From contig CATQJL010000112.1 in NCBI GenBank assembly GCA_958299035.1, forward strand, positions 2,650,123 to 2,714,122: 64,000 bases of DNA, written 5' to 3'. Below, in pieces: positions 61,801-64,000 of this stretch (within the stretch, counting starts at the first letter, position 1; the number at the start of each line of letters is the position of its first letter). Below the pieces are notes generated by a model. The model searched no databases, had not been told where the DNA came from, and was given only the letters and a program-made list of their open reading frames with translations. Position numbers and translations under genes: made by a program. The stretch comes from Cylicocyclus nassatus (lineage: Eukaryota > Nematoda > Chromadorea > Rhabditida > Strongylidae).

Positions 61801-62934
61801 CTCCACATGCTTCGTTAGTAATGCAGTAACCGCAAAAACGATATCCTCTTTGCTTTTTATCCCGAAAACGAAGTCTAGCCTGTTTCCAGACGATCTGTGC
61901 CGAGCCCTGATTGCCCTTCAGCGGAGTATCATTATGATGAGAAATCTCACCTGTATGTAAACGTAATAAAGAAACCGCCTCTGCATATTCCTGGTTCTTT
62001 GTGAAAGATTTCCTCTCTGGTTCAAGTAGTGATAAGAAGACCAGATGATTGTAGCCATCAAAGGTGCACCCAGAACAAGCAGAACAATCGAGGTAATCAG
62101 GAACGGTCGAATGCTTTCTGATGTGTAAATGTGGAGCCGTGGAACATTCATTACTGACCCGGCGCATGAATATTCCTAGAATAATTCAAAGAAGTTCGCT
62201 CGTTTTGTAACTGAATAACGAGAGTAACGCGATGGCTGCAAGTTTCGCACGACGATATACAAAATGGCTGCCATGTTTTCACGACCGCTCAGTAGCGTCT
62301 ATAACGCGACGCCATTACTTCGGTAATGCACCATTGGCTATCAATTCCGCGCGATTAATTTCTTCTTACCGTCAGCACCCACTGTTTAGCTGCAATTTGA
62401 TCTGGAGAGCTGTTCAACAATGAAATTAGAATGGTGGGGACGTAAAGCAGAAAATAAGCCACACTTGCGTATATATGCCCTAAAGTGTGTACCGTAATTG
62501 TTCAGCTGATGGACAATTTTTTACCTACCTTTACCACTGAATCTGAGAAAATGATTGAACGGCAGTATCATATAAACTCTATAAGTGAATAAGCATAGGA
62601 TACAAGTGGCAATGCATACATTCGATGTCACCACCAAAATCAGTGTTGGATGAACACCGATAGAAAACCACTCGGCCATCCATGATCCGGTGTAGCCCAT
62701 GGTTATTGGGAAGAAGACCACAGGCAATGTTATGGTGGTATAAATAAAGTCGCAGGTACTCGAAACACTTTGATAAATAAGCAGGTAGTAGGCGAAATCA
62801 CCCATTTGTTTTGGAGATTTGTAAAGTATGCAATATACGGCGAAGATGTTGAATGACGGAGAGAGTATAGACATGAAGCGAATGAAATATATGTAGTTTT
62901 TCGGATAAACGTCGAAGTCGTCACATTCAATCAT
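55809..62934 (-). CDS. Serpentine chemoreceptor, SRH-like seven-transmembrane GPCR
   Basis: Predicted olfactory-type GPCR of the nematode Str superfamily, probably class H. Exons in order: 62934-62529, 62479-62370, 62175-61951, 60828-60738, 56081-55968 (acceptor could be 15 bases earlier), 55912-55809; 349 residues, normal for the class, all phases agree. Landmarks: FAVYCILYKSPKQM with a LLIYQ helix, IHPTLILVV-type GVHPTLILVVTSNVCIATCI, SSPDQIAAKQW loop, VYIQ joined to FFKASIPGLCLFIPLF, and the terminal helix IALHGLVSSVSMVL followed by NEPYRRFAL, the conserved HG...PYR pattern of SRH. The start at 62934 is chosen because AATATTCAG lies 12 bases upstream; an in-frame Met also exists at 63000. 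Intron 4 is 4.66 kb and full of transposons. The exon 4 to exon 5 join is inferred from phase and family pattern only. Confidence 0.8.
56327..56493. repeat. Short MITE, CGTCATGCAGCAGCCT family, copy 3
   Basis: Lies in receptor intron 4. Right end GATTTCGTCATGCAGCAGCC; left end GTCACTGCGTGACGAGGGCG is more diverged. Confidence 0.75.
56590..57003. mobile_element. Foldback element with imperfect inverted ends
   Basis: GTCGAAGTGGCGTTTCTATG near 56597 recurs inverted near 56980-57000 (CATATGGAAACGCCACTTCG), along with CTATCTGCAAAGCG versus CGCTTTGCAGATA. No coding sequence recognised between them. A G-rich low-complexity tract follows at 57055-57107. Confidence 0.55.
57370..57790 (+). repeat. Direct repeat, left copy
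   Basis: Shares TATCGCCGCGATCAG, GAAGCGTCGAAGCTT, TGTAATGTTTTTGCTTGAA, GACGAGCTTGC, CTCATATTGTTGTTT and TGCCTACACTTATGCGC in the same order with 59075-59500. Both copies appear to be the end of a gag-like coding region plus its downstream untranslated part. Confidence 0.75.
58600..59158 (+). pseudogene. Degenerate retroelement gag-like fragment
   Basis: A + strand reading in shifting frames gives LDQNRQDIANLNLMIEEQE, then a Cys cluster (RRCAKCLECAGEVLCNKSYD continuing RCSPV, stop, NRARPCPNCQ), then a Ser/Glu-rich end SPRSESSSEEKASKL. The coiled-coil followed by a CxxC-rich block recalls gag proteins of nematode LTR elements, but there are internal stops and frameshifts and no pol motifs nearby. 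Assignment is inference. Confidence 0.4.
59075..59500 (+). repeat. Direct repeat, right copy
   Basis: Second copy of 57370-57790, about 1.7 kb downstream in the same orientation, with scattered substitutions and a small indel near 59320-59345. It overlaps the end of the gag-like fragment. Confidence 0.75.
59640..60515 (+). mobile_element. LTR-like unit X, with nested MITE
   Basis: Complete version of unit Y: GGCGACGATTACGGTAGCCG, GGCTCGTTGCCAG, TATTTAAG at 59800-59807, GAGCAGTTGAGCCGGACG, GGTAGCATGGG-type CAGTAGCATGGGACACGCCC, CGCGCGTTAGGGGCAT, GAGCCCACCGAGTCGCTAC. It is interrupted at 60323-60485 by the short MITE; homology to unit Y continues on the far side. Confidence 0.65.
60323..60485. 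repeat. Short MITE, CGTCATGCAGCAGCCT family, copy 4
   Basis: Inverted ends AGGCTGCTGTATGACGAAGG and CTTCGTCATGCAGTAGCCT. Sits inside LTR-like unit X, so it is younger than that unit. Confidence 0.82.
61086..61300. repeat. Dispersed inverted-repeat element, ACAGTCTGCCCCAAT family
   Basis: In receptor intron 3's long counterpart (between exons ending 61951 and starting 60828). Left end ACAGTCTGCTCCAATTGGGA, right end ATTGGGGCAGACTGTAC; interior shares GTGGGCGTGAC and GACGCGGA with 4705-4925 in inverse order. Confidence 0.75.
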
Positions 62935-64000
62935 TTTCGCAAGGTTCTGAATATTTTGAGCTCGAAGGTTTTGCAAGTAGACACACGATGCGCTGGACAT
63001 AACTTACGTATGAAGTTCCTGACCACTTACTATCACAGCATGACGTTCAGAAAAACTTAACATTTCCCTAGAATTGAAAGACGAGTTTGAGAAATTGTTC
63101 TCTACAACAAATGGCCGTAGTAAAGCTAATTCAGTTCAAGTGAGCTGAACTGAGGACCTCATCCGAAATTCCTTGAGGTGAAGTGACGACCACCCCCTTC
63201 CCATGCTGTAAGAATGCAAAATGAATTTTTAGGTGATCGTTTGTCTACCTGAGAGGTCGTCTACCTTACTTAAATCAGTTCGCATTTAATTGACGAATTG
63301 ATTTAAATAGCGGGTTAATGATGTTACTCAGAGAAAGTTTCCGCAAGTTAGCACACGTCTTTACAACCAACATGTTGAAGAAATATCAATTGAGGAGGCG
63401 AAGGTTTACAACTGAGGCAGCTTTACTACGGGCCAATGTCTCACTTACGTGTCACAGGAAGTAGTATGGACGACTGGTTGTCGAATGTATGACATTATGT
63501 TTGCTTCATAGCCAGAAGCACCTGCACTCATTGCGAAGCGGTACCAAGTACTCTAATCTCTTCCGTGCGTTAGTGTCGATGAACTACGAGCCTTTGCTCA
63601 TTGATTCAGACTAAGATTCTGTAAATCACCCCTTTCACTAAATGTTCCGCTGAAGTTATTTTTACTCAGTTCCTAAACATTAATGTGTCCTCCATTTCCA
63701 GAGATTATATGGATGGTTTATTGAACGCAGAGACAGGGCACCATTGCGTACGCTTTCGTCGTCTCTCTGCTCAAGCGCACCTCCATCCCTCTTACCACCT
63801 GCCGTATCTTCCTACCATCCTATCCTAGTCGGACGCAATGACTTTCAGTTTCTATGTGTGATGAATCATTTATACAGTAACTGTGGAACGCTGAGGAATT
63901 GTGTTAGTGTCGGATCCAAGGAGACCGCCTTTGGCTGCCCTCGCCCTTTGCTTTTCAGAAGAAGGAATCGATTGTTACCCGATTATTAGTATCAACCAGA
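62935..64000. other. Right edge, no gene recognised
   Basis: Upstream of the receptor; should hold its promoter. Bases about 63715-63845 are a copy of the dispersed repeat at 6610-6735. Nothing else supported before the window ends. Confidence 0.4.

Noticed and set aside
61397..62167. 256-codon minus-strand open frame
   Set aside because: It is a shifted frame over receptor exon 61951-62175 and the following intron; the receptor reading frame is better supported by splice sites and motifs.

Overview
This window looks like nuclear DNA from a clade V nematode, most likely a strongylid (hookworm or intestinal-parasite type). The genes are multi-exon, mostly with short GT-AG introns. Several start codons sit a few bases after a free TTTCAG-type acceptor, which suggests spliced-leader trans-splicing. 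Every recognisable protein is closest in character to a Caenorhabditis-type family member. Introns and intergenic DNA are full of small inverted-repeat elements. From memory, ile-1, ate-1 and lin-53 lie close together on C. elegans chromosome I (K07A1 region), so the order here looks like conserved synteny. Species and chromosome are inference.

Layout. 1-2433 (+): 3' part of farnesyl diphosphate synthase. 2.8-10.4 kb: repeat cluster (foldback elements, a palindromic ATCGAT-rich family, a TTAA-flanked MITE). 10684-11199 (-): intronless gene for a histone-H4-like protein with a long new N-terminal tail. 11.4-17.1 kb: mariner-type MITE, a GC-rich TTA-flanked inverted-repeat element and another palindromic copy. 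18182-21702 (+): ERGIC-53/LMAN1 cargo lectin (ile-1). 22568-25657 (-): arginyl-tRNA-protein transferase (ate-1). 26900-28932 (-): COP9 signalosome subunit 6 (csn-6). 29135-30133 (-): mitoribosomal mL64/CRIF1. 31209-33120 (-): RBBP4/7 (lin-53 or rba-1). 35220-37888 (+): nicalin (nra-2). 38721-41749 (-): secreted tyrosinase. 42808-46195 (-): exons of one or two unidentified genes. 46.2-55.4 kb: repeats, including a TATA-bearing LTR-like unit split by about 3.8 kb of later insertions and a degenerate tandem array. 55809-62934 (-): chemoreceptor of the serpentine SRH type whose fourth intron is swollen by retroelement and MITE insertions. 62.9-64 kb: no gene seen.

Functional links. Most genes are housekeeping: isoprenoid synthesis, ER-Golgi cargo sorting, N-degron tagging, cullin deneddylation, mitochondrial translation, chromatin, and ER membrane-protein biogenesis. 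mL64 and csn-6 lie head-to-tail with about 200 bp between stop and start, which fits a two-gene SL operon. The tyrosinase and the serpentine receptor are the accessory-type genes. The most unusual item is the H4-like protein; the best structural story is the layered insertion history at 49.7-54.3 kb and inside the receptor intron.
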